In this document: one piece after another, positions 33,733 through 45,456 of the stretch | Layout of the letters: the number at the start of each line of letters is the position of its first letter | Position numbering within the stretch: position 1 is the first letter of the stretch | Assembly: GCA_021234155.1 (NCBI GenBank) | Contig: JAJEKV010000023.1 | Location: 7,976,009 to 8,040,008, forward strand | Reading direction: 5' to 3' | Length of the DNA: 64,000 bases | From: Isoetes taiwanensis | Taxonomy: Eukaryota; Streptophyta; Lycopodiopsida; Isoetales; Isoetaceae | Notes under the pieces: generated by a model | Told to the model about the DNA's origin: nothing | What the model saw: only the letters and a program-made list of their open reading frames with translations | Database searches by the model: none | Made by a program: the position numbers and the translations under genes

Positions 33733-36700
33733 TCATACATTAACACTAAGGATCCAATTGATATCATACAATACCTGTTTTAAAATCCCTTCCGGAGGAA
33801 TAATTTCAAAATCAAAGATAAAGGAGTTTCTCCCTTTCCAAATTCTCCACAGGAGGATATATATTCTCCAGTCTGTAGGGTTGTTAGGCATGAAGAACTC
33901 ATTCCGATTCAGGGTAACTAGATTTTGGCCCAGGATCTCAGAGGCCAGTTCCAGAACCCATTCAGACCATAGGCAGGACCTGAATAGATGGTTTTCATCT
34001 TCCTTGTGGGCAAGACATCTGTCATAAATATCAGAATTAGTCATAGAAAGCTTAAATCTCTTACAATTAGTAGCCAATCCCTTGTGCCAGAGCTGCCACA
34101 TAAAGGCTTTGATTTTCGGATTAATTGGGCTACTCCACATAAATTTGAAGTTCCTTCTAGCTGTGTCCGAGGAAACTCCCCATTTAAGGTGAATGGTAAC
34201 AGTTTGATTTCTCATGAGAAATTTGTAGGCAGAATTGACTTTGTAGCCGATTACCCCATTGTGCTTCCAAGAGTCCTGGGAGTGGGACCACCTACCATTC
34301 ACCACTGTATATATAATGGCTTCATACAGCAACTGAGTTTGCTGACCTTCCCCTGCAAGGACTGAGTTATGAAATAAAATAATCCCATTATTATCATAGA
34401 GATCTCTGATCATGGTAATCCCTTTATGCTTCCAAAGTTTCGCTTGATCAGGGAAATGACAGGCTAGGCAAATGTCAGGATTATCCAAAATGAGAGCGGG
34501 ATTCCAGAAAATGGATTGATCCATGGATAAACCCTTTTCCCAACTGTACATCTGTCTAATTTCAAGCCAAGCCTTTATCCACTTTTTAATAAGACTTGGA
34601 GTAGTGGCTGGAACGGAGAATGGAAAGAAAATAGAGTGTGGCAGGTCCATCTTTAGGTTTCTCCAACCATAAGGGTGGCATTTACTAATGTAGTGCCTAA
34701 TCAGTATAGAGATGGGGTGCTTGATCTTATCATAAGAGGCTTTATGAAAATATTTTGCTGCCAAAGCCAATCCTTGCTTTCTGATATTAATAGTTCCAAG
34801 TCCACCTTCTGCTTTTGACTTGCAACACTCTTCCATGGAAACCGGGTGCCAGCATCTTCTGTTTTGGCCACAAGAGATAAACCTGCCAATAATACTTTGA
34901 AGCTTATTAGTAACTTTTTTGGGAGCTAAAATAATGGAAGATTGGTAGACCTGCGAGGAGGAAATCATAAAGTTGGCTATAATAGCTCTGCCATTTTTGG
35001 AGAGATATTTAGAATTCAGGGTATCCACCTTTTTATAAAATTTATCAGTTATATCATTCCACAAATCCGAGGCATTGCTTCTGATAGCAAAGGGAATACC
35101 TGTGCATGGAGAGTTATACTTACAGCCAAAAAGGTCAGCTGCATTGGTGCCTTTGTCCATGTCCCTGGCTTGAATAGCTGATTTAAGAGGGTTAATTTTG
35201 CATCCAGAGGTTTGACCAAAATCCTGAAGGATATGCTGAGTGTTGATAATAGAATCCTGATCCATAGATGTCATTATAAAAGTATCATCAACAAAGTGCC
35301 CGTTGAGGATTTGATCCACCTGAGAGTTATCTGGGAGTTGAAGGCCTTTGATAGAATTATCATTCTTTGCCTTTTCCAATCTGCTATGCAGGGCTTCCAT
35401 GACAATTAAGAATAAGAACGGGGCCAAAGGACATCCTTGCTTGACACCTCTTCTAAGAGCAAAGAATGGGCTGCATTCACCATTGACAAGCACTGCTGAT
35501 CTAGAATTACTCAAAATGGCTTTAAACATACCTATACTTTCTTCGTTGAACCCCAGAGCCCTGCAGCATTTAAACAAGAAATTCCAACTGACCGTATCAA
35601 AAGCTTTCGTGATATCCAGTTTGAGAAGAGCAATATCTTGGTTGGATTCTTTGGCCCAGTGCAATCCTAAGATTGCAGTGACCACATTGTCCAGGATGAA
35701 TCGATCCTTGAGGTATGCTGATTGGGTGCTACTAATTACACTGTTTAAAATCTTCTTGAGTCTTGCAGCCAGCGCACCTGCAATTATCTTGTAGATAACG
35801 TTAGTAAGAGAAATTGGTCTATAATCAGCAAAGGAGGTAGGGGAATCGATCTTGGGGATGAGAGTAATAAGACTCGTGTTGATTCTGGCATCCAGACACT
35901 TATTTATCCTGAACTCATTGGCCAATTTGGTAATTCCATCGCTTAAAATAGGCCAAGCCTTCTTAAAAAATTCTGCAGGGAGACCATCTGGTCCCGGAGT
36001 TTTCCCGTTATCCATTCCAGAGATAACTGCCTTGAGTTCATGATCAGTAAAAGGGGCATTGATCAGGTTGTTCTGGTCTTCATTGACTTTACCCCTAATA
36101 TTAATAAAAAGGTCCATCATCTCCTCAGAATAGTCAGTATTAGTACCCATAATCTTTGTGAAGTGGTCCACAGCAGCATTCTTGAGGTTGAGATCACCAG
36201 ATATAATAGTATCCCCAACCTTGACCTCCTCAATTTGATTTCTCTTGAGCTTCGTTTTGGCTTTAATAAAAAAATACTTGGAGTTACATCTCTCATCCTC
36301 CTTAAGTTCTTTGATTTTAGCCTTTACTTTCCAGCCCTTTGCAATGCTAATTTCCTCCTTCTCGATCTGCAATTTGATGTCATCTTGCATGTTAGCAGGG
36401 GCAGTACTGAGGCTTTGTCTTAATTGAGAAAGATTAGCATGCTTCTGGTGATGAATCTCTTTACCCCAGCATTTTAACCAGCTCTTAATGTGCTTGGCTA
36501 AATTTATCCACCACCACATCCAACCTGTATCTCCAGCTGGCTTGGGGTGACAGTTGATAATGTTCTGGAGCTTATCTAGAAAATCCTCATGGTCCAGAAG
36601 ATTAACATTAAGCTTGAAGAAGGATTTTCTACTACTTTGATTGTTCTTGCCAATCAAACAAATTTGCTGAGGATAGTGGTCAGAAAGAGTGTAACCTGTT

Positions 36701-37370
36701 AAATTATCCACCCTACTACCAATAGTCCACAGGTTCTCACTAAGGTAAAAGCGATCATGAAGGCAACAAATTGGATCAGCCCTGTGGTCAGACCAGCTAA
36801 AAGAATTAGGTTTGGTTCTGGCAATTCTAAGATTATGATCAGCAAGAAGCTTGGTCCAGACACACAGTTCCTGAGGCAAGAGAGCTTTAAAATTCCTATT
36901 TTTCATGAAGCTATCTGTGACCATATTAAAGTCTCCAGCCAGAATGAGATCATGAACCTCTATATTGGCCAGACTCTGATTGATTTTATTCCACACTATA
37001 ATCCTGTCAGAGGGATTATGGTAAGAATACACATTAGTTATGGCTATAGTATCAGAGCCTAGATTACCTACCAGAATCTGCCACCTACCACTATTATCAT
37101 TAATCATATGATTACCTCCAGATTGATTCTCAGATTCCACACAATAGCAATACCTGCAGACGAATCATTAGCACTAATAGACCAAACTTTAAAATTGGGA
37201 GGAAAGGATCTAGAAATAATCTCGTTGTGGTTAGGATCATGGATCTTATGCTCCTGGATCAGCACAATATCAGGGTTAAGGGTAGAGATACAGACCTTTA
37301 GACGCTCCCTTTTGATAATATTATTTATACCCTGGAGGTTCCAGGTAATGATCTTAAGAGGGCCAGACAT
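33733..37370 (-). pseudogene. L1 ORF2: endonuclease, RT and zinc-finger-like tail
   Basis: The ATG overlaps the ORF1 stop as TAATG at 37372-37368. The N-terminus MSGPLKIITWNLQGINNIIK carries the endonuclease Asn block; IQEHKI, LILAGDFNMV and LSDHYPQ supply the remaining catalytic blocks. A one-base shift lies between about 37100 and 37135, inside the endonuclease. After it the frame is open to 33733. RT blocks are KTPGPDGLPAEFFKKAW, RPISLTNVIYKIIAGALAAR, LLKLDITKAFDTVSWNFLF, RRGVKQGCPLAPFLF and GHFVDDTFIM. The active site reads FVDD where plant L1s usually have FADD. The C-terminus has a zf-RVT-like segment (YDRCLAHKEDENHLFRSC). Total about 1212 codons, close to normal for L1 ORF2. Not functional as written because of the shift. 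Confidence 0.9.
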
Positions 37371-39028
37371 TAATATTTGTACCTTCCTTTGGCCATCCTA
37401 GATTGGATGGCTGAATTCCTAGGGCTAACTCTTAGAGGTCCAAGGTAAGTTTTCTTCCGTCCCCTGCCCCTTCTTCTTGAAGTAATTTGCTTCCATCCTT
37501 CCTCATTGCAAGAATGTATGAACTCGTTATCCGAATTATAGTTCTCAGACTCCCCCTCAGAATTTTCTTCCTTAAGAGGGAAGGAGAGGGTCACAATACC
37601 TGTTTTAAATTTGACCTCCAAGTTGACATTCTTGAGAAAAAAATTCCAGTTGTTGTCCATGAAGAGAGAATCACTTTTGATAGTGAAATCCGTTTGATTC
37701 TCATCAGGGTCCCTCTGAGTTATGGTTTTACAATCGTTTTGAGCCCGAGCGCAAGCATCTTTTTGAGCCAGAGCAAAAGCATCCATTTTTTTGGGTCGCC
37801 ACTCCTACCTAATAATGAGAGGGGGCTTCATTGATGTAGCTTTATCCCAGATAGGGGTAGCTTCTTCGAGCACCTTGTGGGTGGGAATTTTAGAATACAC
37901 AACCTCCAAATCCAGAGTCCTGCCTTCTGAGATCTTGATTTTAACATTTTTAAACCATCTTGAGTCAATCTCTTTGGAAATACAGACAGAGGGGAAATTT
38001 GTTTGGGGGATGTTTATAGAGATAATATCCCCCAAATTGCTCGAAATGGCCTTCAAATGGGAAAGAGTCCAAAGGGCAGGAGGCAGATTAGGAAATGTTA
38101 TCCAGGTGGAGGAAGAAATATGATTAGAGTTACCTGGGGTGAACAATGGGCTCCATCTCATGATGTAAATCTCGTTGTTACTAATTTTGCCCAATTTCTT
38201 TTTTAGCAGGTAGGTAACACTAAAATTATCCCTACAGAGGATCTGAAACGTTCTGTTATCAATCTTGAGCAGGGAGCAGATGGGGATTCTATGAGTTTTG
38301 GTGATCCAAAACTTGATTTCTCCAATAGAGGGGCATTTTAAAGGAAAATAGATAAGCAACCCCCTGTCAGAGTATAAATTCACTGCCGTGGAATCTTGAA
38401 CACCCGAAAGATCAATATAATCCAAATTAACTTTAGATTTGTCAGTCGGGTTAGCACAAGAATCAATATTAAGCAAAGCATTTTTATATGAGGGAGGAAT
38501 TGGACCTTTTGCTTTGTCGCTCTTGCCAATGACAGGAATCCGGTTACAGACTTTCTGATCTTCGACTGAGGTACTGATCCTGTTCATGCCAGAGTTGTGT
38601 AGGTCCACGCAGTTCTTGCAGTCGCACTGATTTGTCTCAAGTGGGTTGAAATAGCCATTAGAATCCCTGATCTTGCATGCACCAGTGTCCTTTTTGAGTC
38701 TTGTCTGATAAATACCATATTCTTGCGAGACATCTTTAAGGATCAGATCTGAACCCGAGGGGAGTTTACTGAGAGCCTGCTTCCGGTGGTGCTCAATGAC
38801 GCTGTCGTCGGCCTCTTCCCATCTTTTAATGAGTTTTATGGAAGCCTTAGAGTTCCAGTTAAGGTTTTCAAGGTCCAGAAGAATAGCCTTTGCCGCATTG
38901 AGCAGCTCGTCCATGGATTTTTGGAAGATGTTATTCTTGAGGCTGCAACAATCGGCCTCGGAGTGGCCTTGTTTCACCATTATCCTTTTACATAAGTTTC
39001 TGTCCATTTCCTGGAGAAGCTCGAACAT
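37370..39028 (-). pseudogene. L1 ORF1 (DUF4283-like), one in-frame TAG
   Basis: ATG at 39028 opens MFELLQEMDRNLCKRIMVKQ. The central region holds a DUF4283-like RNA-binding fold ending SSTWITFPNLPPALWTLSHL. Before it, CDCKNCVDLH is a small cysteine cluster. TAG at 37805-37807 interrupts the frame, which continues as EWRPKKMDAFALAQ to a basic GWKQITSRRRGRGRKK segment and stops at 37372-37370. In total it would be about 552 residues, typical for plant L1 ORF1, which binds the element's RNA. The TAG could have arisen from CAG. Alternatively the 138-codon downstream piece could start at its own ATG at 37786. Confidence 0.8.
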
Positions 39029-39265
39029 ATTCCAGGCCTGTTATAATGCTTATGAGTGCATCCAACAAATTGGCTTCAACCTGATAGGAAACTTCTATTC
39101 AAATAGTTCTCCAACGAACTGGAATCTGATAATAAAGCTACCACTGAACATAAATATGAAGCACATGGCCATAAGAGTATGCAATTCTAGATCACAAATA
39201 CCTGTACAACTATCTTGACTTAAGTACTATCAAATGTGATACAAATGCTTCTGTTCAGCAGGTTC

Positions 39266-39712
39266 CTATTCCCTTGCTGAGGGCCGGAAAGAATGGCCTA
39301 TGAAAATGGCGCATGCATTTTCTTTGTGAGCTCTCTGTAAATCATGTCTCGCTTGATTCTGACAGCCAAGCAGATGATTTTTGAACCAGTGGATTGCCCC
39401 TATCAGAGCAGCATGCAGTATCATCCGTGCATCTGCAGCATAATCTTTTTCCACAGCTTCCATTTTACTCAGAGTCTCGCATATAACACCGTCACCAAGA
39501 ACCTCCATGCAAACCGCCGCTGCTCTCTGTTGATCTTGAATTAGAGCAAAGGTGATATACATGGATTTCATTTTCCCCCAGACCTTGTCATTCTTACTGT
39601 CTAGCCAGAAAATGTTAGTCCATTCATCGTCTTCAATCATGCGGAGAGCTTTTTCCTTGTCCATTTGGCTCTTGGGTTGATTCGAGCCAATTTTCACAGT
39701 TTTGCTTGCCAT
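39266..39712 (-). CDS. Extra L1 5' ORF b (148 aa)
   Basis: ATG at 39712 (MASKTVKIGSNQPKSQMDKE) lies two bases after the stop of ORF a (TGA-AT-ATG), an arrangement that could allow re-initiation. The protein has a charged start, then IFWLDSKNDKVWGKMKSMYI and a helical region (YAADARMILHAALIGAIHWF). I do not recognise it. It lies inside the L1, within the duplicated target borders, so it travels with the element. Most plant L1s have only a non-coding 5' UTR here. Confidence 0.5.
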   Translation of the reverse strand: MASKTVKIGSNQPKSQMDKEKALRMIEDDEWTNIFWLDSKNDKVWGKMKSMYITFALIQDQQRAAAVCMEVLGDGVICETLSKMEAVEKDYAADARMILHAALIGAIHWFKNHLLGCQNQARHDLQRAHKENACAIFIGHSFRPSARE

Positions 39713-39714
39713 AT

Positions 39715-40173
39715 TCAGTTTTCGCCGGCGTATCTCCAAACAAGAATTTGTAAATCGCTAAAGAACCAAGCTGGCCGGAGATCAAAGAAACTTGTCCAGT
39801 GGAGAATAGGTTCAATTCCAAATCTCTCAAGAACGGAGATTTGAAAAAGATTACGATTGAATCTGCCTAGGGCGAGGTAGCCCGAATTATGGGCCGTAAT
39901 TCTTAAGGATCCTACTCTGTCAAACCCCAAAATGCTAAGAAAATGACTGCCTATAGCTGTTCTACTAAATCCTATTCTAGTCCTAGAATTGTACGACTGA
40001 ATGATTAGACTATCAATAGCAGCGATTGTCACATCATAATCGGAAGGGATGTTCGGGAATCCCAGGCCCTGGAGAACAGCCTCCAGAAAGGCCTCACCAT
40101 CGAGCCTGGGATTCGCACGGAGCCCGAGGCGCCAAACAGAGCGCTTAACATTCATCTCCCCTACCAACCGCAC
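39715..40173 (-). CDS. Extra L1 5' ORF a (about 150 aa)
   Basis: An open frame begins 10 bp from the element's 5' end with MRLVGEMNVKRSVWRLGLRA (first true ATG may be that of GEMNVK). It ends VWRYAGEN at 39715, immediately before ORF b. The sequence is rich in Phe, Arg and Leu (YLALGRFNRNLFQISVLERF). No domain recognised. It may be a real ORF0-like leader protein or a captured host piece; the tight coupling to ORF b argues for coding. Confidence 0.4.
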   Translation of the reverse strand: MRLVGEMNVKRSVWRLGLRANPRLDGEAFLEAVLQGLGFPNIPSDYDVTIAAIDSLIIQSYNSRTRIGFSRTAIGSHFLSILGFDRVGSLRITAHNSGYLALGRFNRNLFQISVLERFGIEPILHWTSFFDLRPAWFFSDLQILVWRYAGEN

Positions 40174-40183
40174 ATAGTTGTTC

Positions 40184-40199
40184 TCAAGTTACTTGTCTC
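40184..40199. repeat. Target-site duplication of nested L1, right copy
   Basis: Identical to 33226-33241 and directly adjoins the 5' end of the L1 at 40183. Confidence 0.95.
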
Positions 40200-40499
40200 A
40201 TTATGGAGAAACAACATTTGCTGTGGCATTATCGCGAGGCAGAAGATTTTGATCCTATGTTGTAAGCCTTTTAAGAACCAATTTGCACTGCAATAAGCAG
40301 TTTTGATTTGAACTACCAAACTATTTTTGTAGAAACATATTCTGCACTATTTTTCTGCATTCACTCTTTGTTATAGCAATTGAGTTGGATAATGCATTTG
40401 TTTATGGGTTCATTTCATCAGTCAAGTCTGAATTTCATATTGCATGCAAACACTATCCCCTTGAACTTACTGAATTGTGCATGCAGTGAATTTTGCTAT

Positions 40500-41230
40500 G
40501 CCACAGTGCAGTGGAAGAAAAGGTGTTTCATCCGTTTGGCATTTGTAACATAGTGGTTGTGATCAGATGTGTTTTATGCCAGGGTTAGTCATCGTTTCCA
40601 AGGGGAAACGAAAATCGTGCACATTTCAGATTTGTGCAGAATGAGCTGGAATGGAGTGATATCTAGGATTGTTAAGGAAGATGAAAGAATTAATTTTACC
40701 GCTATAACTACTGTCTGGACCCGTTTTGTGATCAGTTGGCATGTAAGTTATCGAGGGTCAATATGTTGTACATGACATGTGGGATATTTTTTCATTAAGA
40801 TTAAAAAGTCTATACAATTCTTTTGAATTTAGTTCTCTGTTCATGAATGCCAGCATATGTTTTGGCTGAAACTAAACTGACAGAAAGAGATCTTCTATTT
40901 ATGGAGCAGAACAAATAACATAAGTAGACATACTTCTAGGTCATCACACCATGGTAGTATAACTAAGCCGAAGGTATGACTGTTTTAAGCCTTACAATTT
41001 TTGAAGCAGACAGGCAGATTAAACTTACTACTTTGGTTGTCAAAGTGACGATGGAAAGAAAATGAAACATTTAGAAGCTTTGCCTTTGTAGGATCACTAT
41101 CTATTGAAGTTGTTTTCAAATATGATAGATCTGTTTATGCAGGAGTAGTGGCGATCTTGCAATATAATGATGCTCACATGGGGGAAAAGATACGATTTGC
41201 ACTTGAATTGCTTCCAGCTAATGTTGGTGG
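40500..41230 (+). pseudogene. Exon-like fragments in the 3' part of Helitron H1
   Basis: Two stretches look like exons with splice-like borders. One follows GTGCATGCAG near 40487 and reads CHSAVEEKVFHPFGICNI. The other follows TTTATGCAG near 41143 and reads GVVAILQYNDAHMGEKIRFA then LELLPANVGGQE. I do not recognise the source gene. Captured host exons are plausible in a non-autonomous Helitron, but chance ORFs are not excluded. Confidence 0.25.
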
Positions 41231-41982
41231 TCAAGAGTAGGTTGAGGCTCAGGATACTCTCATTGCGAATGATTAAACAAGTTATTAGGCTTTGATTCTA
41301 ATTAACTGCAAAATGATGTGCAACACCATCGATACATCTCTATTCATGCACAAGTTTTTTGCGTTTAGATTTAACGGCGTATGCTAGAGTTACTATTGCT
41401 TTAGTTGACCTGTGCCACTGTCTTCTCAGGATAGAAAGAAAAGTCAATAAGGTTGAGAGAGAGTACATTGGAGTCCTTATATTTGTCTTAACAATCATTG
41501 ACTGGTCAACTAGCATAGTCATTGGTCAATTGGCATGAAAACGACCTCAGATCGTCACATAGAAGTTGCTAACAAATATAAAGAATGCACTTTTTGCCAT
41601 TGCTTTGAACAAGTTTATCTTTCAAAGCCAAATAACTTATGATCATGTTGCAACATATTAATCCCAAATGTAGGTCACAACTTTACATTGAGGACCTAAT
41701 ATCATTTAATAAATGGAGAGAGATTTGGTACAATAAAACCCTATAATAAAGGGAATGTTTGGACATAATTCTATATGGTAAAAATTAACCTCAAAAGTAG
41801 GTTAGATCATAAATGTCTCTAACAAAATGTTTGGACACAATTCTATGTGGTCAAAACACATCTCCATGTTCAATAAACACAAACCCCACATGAAGCATTA
41901 TTTTTCTTTAGCTATTTTTTGTTAGTTTCTTTTTTAAATTATACCTAGCAAGAAGCCCAACAACGCTGGGCACTTTTTCTAG

Positions 41983-42905
41983 TTAGAGTATAAGGTAGCG
42001 TAGTTATCTTGAAAAAAAAGATCAATCTTCTTATTTATATTGATAACTGCACCATTATCAGTCTGAACTTGAGAAATGGAATTCCTGAGGAGCCTATTTT
42101 TAGATGTTCTAATAAAGAACTTAGAACTGCCACTTTCCATTTAATAGCAACATACTTCATCAACTTCCTCAATAGATTTTAAGTGTTTCTCAACAACTTT
42201 TTGTTCTAGCTTGTATATTATGATTATATGAATCTGAGTATAGAAGAAATCTTATATTTCTCTCATTTGAGCCAGGAGAGTTTCCTTCTCTCCAGTTCTC
42301 TCAATTTGGACCATTTTTTATCCAATTTTTTGCTTTCCTCACTTTATTGAGAAAGTCCTTCATGAAATTGAGATTGGAAATCAAATAGCGTACTTTGATA
42401 AAAAAGAAGTGAAATCCCCATTAAAAGCATCTTTCAGTAACAAAGAGCAATGAAACGTATAACCATCTCTAGGCATATTTGTCAAAGGAGTAGTGTGAAA
42501 GAATTGAGGCTTGTGGTCAGATATGGATGTGCCTTCATCACTAACACTATAGCAATTATCCCAGAAGCAAGAGTTTGAATTGGAGACATAGTATCTATCT
42601 AGATTACTATAAACTTGATCTGCATCTTTTCGCTTATTTGACCATATGTAGGAGGTAGTAGAAGAAAGCATATAAATCAATGCAGAGTTAGAAATAAAAG
42701 TATCCCAATTAGGCCACTCAGTGCTTGTCATATTGATTCTATTGCCTAGATTCATGTCCCAAGAAGGAGTGTTATTAAAATCTCCTGCAACAATCCAATT
42801 AAGAGGTGGCTTACTGGACGTCCAAGAATTAATGTCCCACCAAAGAATCTCTTTCCTTAGAATTAGTAGAAGCGTAGATATTTATAACCCCAAATATGAA
42901 ATCAT
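41983..42905 (-). mobile_element. Old L1-type LINE, endonuclease part (5' of Helitron H1)
   Basis: The minus strand reads LWWDINSWTSSKPPLNWIVA then GDFNNTPSWDMNLGNRINMT, and DRYYVSNSNSCFWDNCYSVS then SISDHKPQFF: the GDFN and SDH endonuclease blocks. A linker follows (KNRLLRNSISQVQTDNGAVI, NINKKIDLFFQDNYATLYSN) and is continued in frame at 31315 on the other side of Helitron H1. Homology fades near 42905, so the 5' part is missing. Confidence 0.8.
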
Positions 42906-45272
42906 GAATGTTAAAGCACTATTAAAATATGAGAGATATTTGATATTTTATTATATAGTTGCAACACCACTCATTTTAGATGCTTCCATCCAAATTGAAG
43001 ACGACGAGCGTGTTTAGATAGGCTAGGGTACCAGCTGCTCGACAGGTATTGTCTGAAGGGAGTGTTGGATACATCAAGAGCTCGACAGGCTTAGCTTCAG
43101 TAACAATTACCTTCAGATGACATATTTTACCAATGTGATTGTCGTAATGTAGTTCAAGCCTTTGGTATTCCCATGGTTGAGGTGGACCATCAAGCTCATA
43201 TTAAGTGCGTTGAAATCTTATCCTGTTGCGCCATATTTGGCTATTCTACTAGTGGTTAGATTATCTCACAGTTTCGCGTATAATTAGCTCGTCTTTTGTG
43301 ACACCTTGAACTTTCTCCCCCTCCCCCCCTCCCCCCCTTTTTTTTTGGAGGCAAGGTGGTTTTCTATTAATATAGAAAATATTATAATATTGATCTCTAA
43401 AGATCAGATAGGAAGAATGAGCACAGTGAAGCCCTGTTGGCCTGATACATAATACGCTCAAAAAGCTTGCTTACATCAGCATCTGATGAGAAAGTACAAT
43501 TAACAAATAACATATACTTTTCTCAAAAACTTTTTGCAACGAGTTTTAGACCTATAAGCAAAGGATAACAGAATGCAAGCTGAAATATATCAGTCCCCCA
43601 GCTGCCATCAAGCTCAATAGTACTTGAGATTGACACAGACATATCAGAACCTGGTCTAAAGTGCTGCAAGCATATCAGTACTTGAGCATATGATTGGACA
43701 TCAGTATCCACATAAAAAATATTCAAGATAGCAGTACTTGAAACATTTTAAATCACTAGCATGCACAAATTAGAGAACTTGATATAGCAAAGAGCCCCAT
43801 ATCTCCGAGTGTATCATGCGCTCTAATCAATGCATCATTGTCAGGATTATCTTCTGCATCCTTGATAGTTACAAGAAAAAACTGATTGCTCAGCATCAAT
43901 ATGAAGAATAAGTCACTTGTCTCTTGAACTGCATCTGCCAAATAACTGATGCTTCCTGCTAGCAAGGGAAGAAGCTAAATGGACTTGAAAAGTTTTCTTC
44001 CAAAAAACAGTGTATGATATTCCCTGCTGGGGTTTGCATATCCAAATCCTACTTTACATAATCGAGAGTTTCCATCCCCTTCACTTTATAGGCCAATATC
44101 CCAATCTGCTGGGCTTACCCTTTCAGCGTGTCTAGAACAAACATAGTGGGAATACAAGCAAAGAACTTGTATGCTACCAAAGGAAGATGCCACGTTAGTG
44201 GATTACCTGAAATAGCCGATTATGGAAGGTTACACACACAACCAGCAGATTCGATGACTGTTCTTGAGAAGGCAGAATAGATCCAAGTCCTGCTAGCACC
44301 CAGATCCCTGCTGGTTTGCACCATAATCCGGTGGTTTAGAGCGGCAAGAAAGGGAGGCGGCCGCCTGCCCTAGCCGCTTCTGCCCAACCGTCCGCCTTCC
44401 ATCATCATCCTCCTCCTTCACTTTCTCCTTTTCAGTCCATCAAGCTGCTGGCAAAAAACTTTGTTTCGATTATGCTTGATACTAGTGATGCAGTGGACTC
44501 TTTGATGTCTAGAGGGATTGATCCATTTGATGGGGAATATATAATGTACCATTATTATCCTTCTGGTTTTATATAAGCATTAAAGATGCCTTGTTGATTC
44601 TCCATACCTAATCTTCATTATATTTAATGACTCATTAATTTTTATCATCAATTGCATTGCAACTAGATTTGGGGTTCATATCTCACACTTTAGCATAAAT
44701 GCTACGAGGATTTGTGTTTCTATGTCAGTGGACTCGCATTTACCAGATTCTATAGTGGTGAAAAGTGGAACTTGGTCACTACTAGCTAATGCCTTGTTCG
44801 GGTCGGGTCACACGAGGATGTTGAAATGACTTCTTTCATGTCGACTTGAATGCTTATAAAAGGTTGGGGTCGCATGTTCATCTTCAAAAGAAATGCCACG
44901 TCAAAAAGGCATGAACCATTCAAAGAAACTTCCCTAATTTGGACGGTTGATTTGTTCCAAGATTTGCAAGGTGTCAAAATAAAAAGGCTTTATGCCAACA
45001 TGGACTCCTTGGGCCGAAGAGGGAGCTGGTGGAATGGATAGATGTTGACATGAAGCTCTTCATGTCAAAAACTATCATGTGACTCTTGTTTTTGAAATTT
45101 TGACATCTATCCCTTCATGTTGACATGTACATGTGACCATACCCTTACATGTACATACCCTTGGTGCCTTAGCACTTGTTTTTTTTAATGCGTACACGTT
45201 GTTTCCCAGTCGTGAATACAAACCTCTGAGAAATACACCATAGAAAGGTCAACACAGGGAAAGCGGCAAAAA
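42906..45272. other. Intergenic, possible decayed exons, no gene recognised
   Basis: No supported gene. On the minus strand 43965-43756 reads ETSDLFFILMLSNQFFLVTI then KDAEDNPDNDALIRAHDTLG, and 43726-43523 reads DVQSYAQVLICLQHFRPGSD. Both look compositionally like exons but match nothing I know. A homopyrimidine C/T run is at about 43313-43348, and a GC-rich patch lies at 44340-44400. Confidence 0.35.
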
Positions 45273-45358
45273 ATGGCGATTAAGTACCTTTTCATCCTCC
45301 GTTCCAGCTCCGACAGCTCGCATCGTTCCCCAGCGCCATCAATCCGGCACGTTATCTG

Positions 45359-45454
45359 GTATTATTTCATATTTGCTTTTGGGTTTGGCATTCGTTTTGC
45401 TTCTTCAACTCCGGCAGTCGGATCAACAGCCCAATCTTGCTTTTTGCTTTCCAG
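45359..45454 (+). other. Possible 5' UTR intron of the PEF gene
   Basis: A donor-like CTG/GTATTATTTC at 45359 and a T-rich stretch ending TTTTTGCTTTCCAG at 45454 would define a 96-bp intron ending two bases before the start ATG. If not spliced, an upstream ATG at 45273 opens an 85-codon uORF overlapping the main start in another frame. Inferred from sequence signals only. Confidence 0.4.
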
Positions 45455-45456
45455 CT

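Larger units (their letters stand above)
33242..40183 (-). mobile_element. Nearly complete L1-type LINE inserted in Helitron H1
   Basis: The 6942-bp element is bounded by the perfect 16-bp duplications at 33226-33241 and 40184-40199 and ends in a 12-base poly(A) (T run at 33242-33253). Order on the minus strand: two short 5' ORFs (40173-39715 and 39712-39266), ORF1 (39028-37370) and ORF2 (37370-33733), then a 3' UTR of about 480 bp. ORF1 has one TAG and ORF2 one frameshift; otherwise the frames are open. The perfect duplication and few defects point to a recent insertion. Confidence 0.95.
31316..41982 (+). mobile_element. Helitron H1 (10.7 kb, contains a nested L1)
   Basis: The 5' end is TCTAT followed by an ATAATACTAATGG stretch at 31316, preceded by host A. 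The 3' end is a hairpin (GCCCAACAACGCTGGGC, 41955-41971) followed by ACTTTTT and CTAG at 41979-41982, then host T. These are the standard Helitron signatures (A/TC...CTAG/T, 3' hairpin, no target duplication). Deleting 31316-41982 joins the flanking LINE in frame: NYATLYSN then SFVTLSDN. Without the nested L1 and its duplicated target the element is about 3.7 kb and encodes no recognisable Rep/helicase, so it is non-autonomous. Exon-like pieces inside may be captured host sequence. Confidence 0.85.

Noticed and set aside
33408-33767. Cys-rich 119-codon ORF at the L1 3' end as an extra protein
   Set aside because: It lies in the 3' UTR overlapping the ORF2 end in another frame, has no upstream start context and no recognisable motif.
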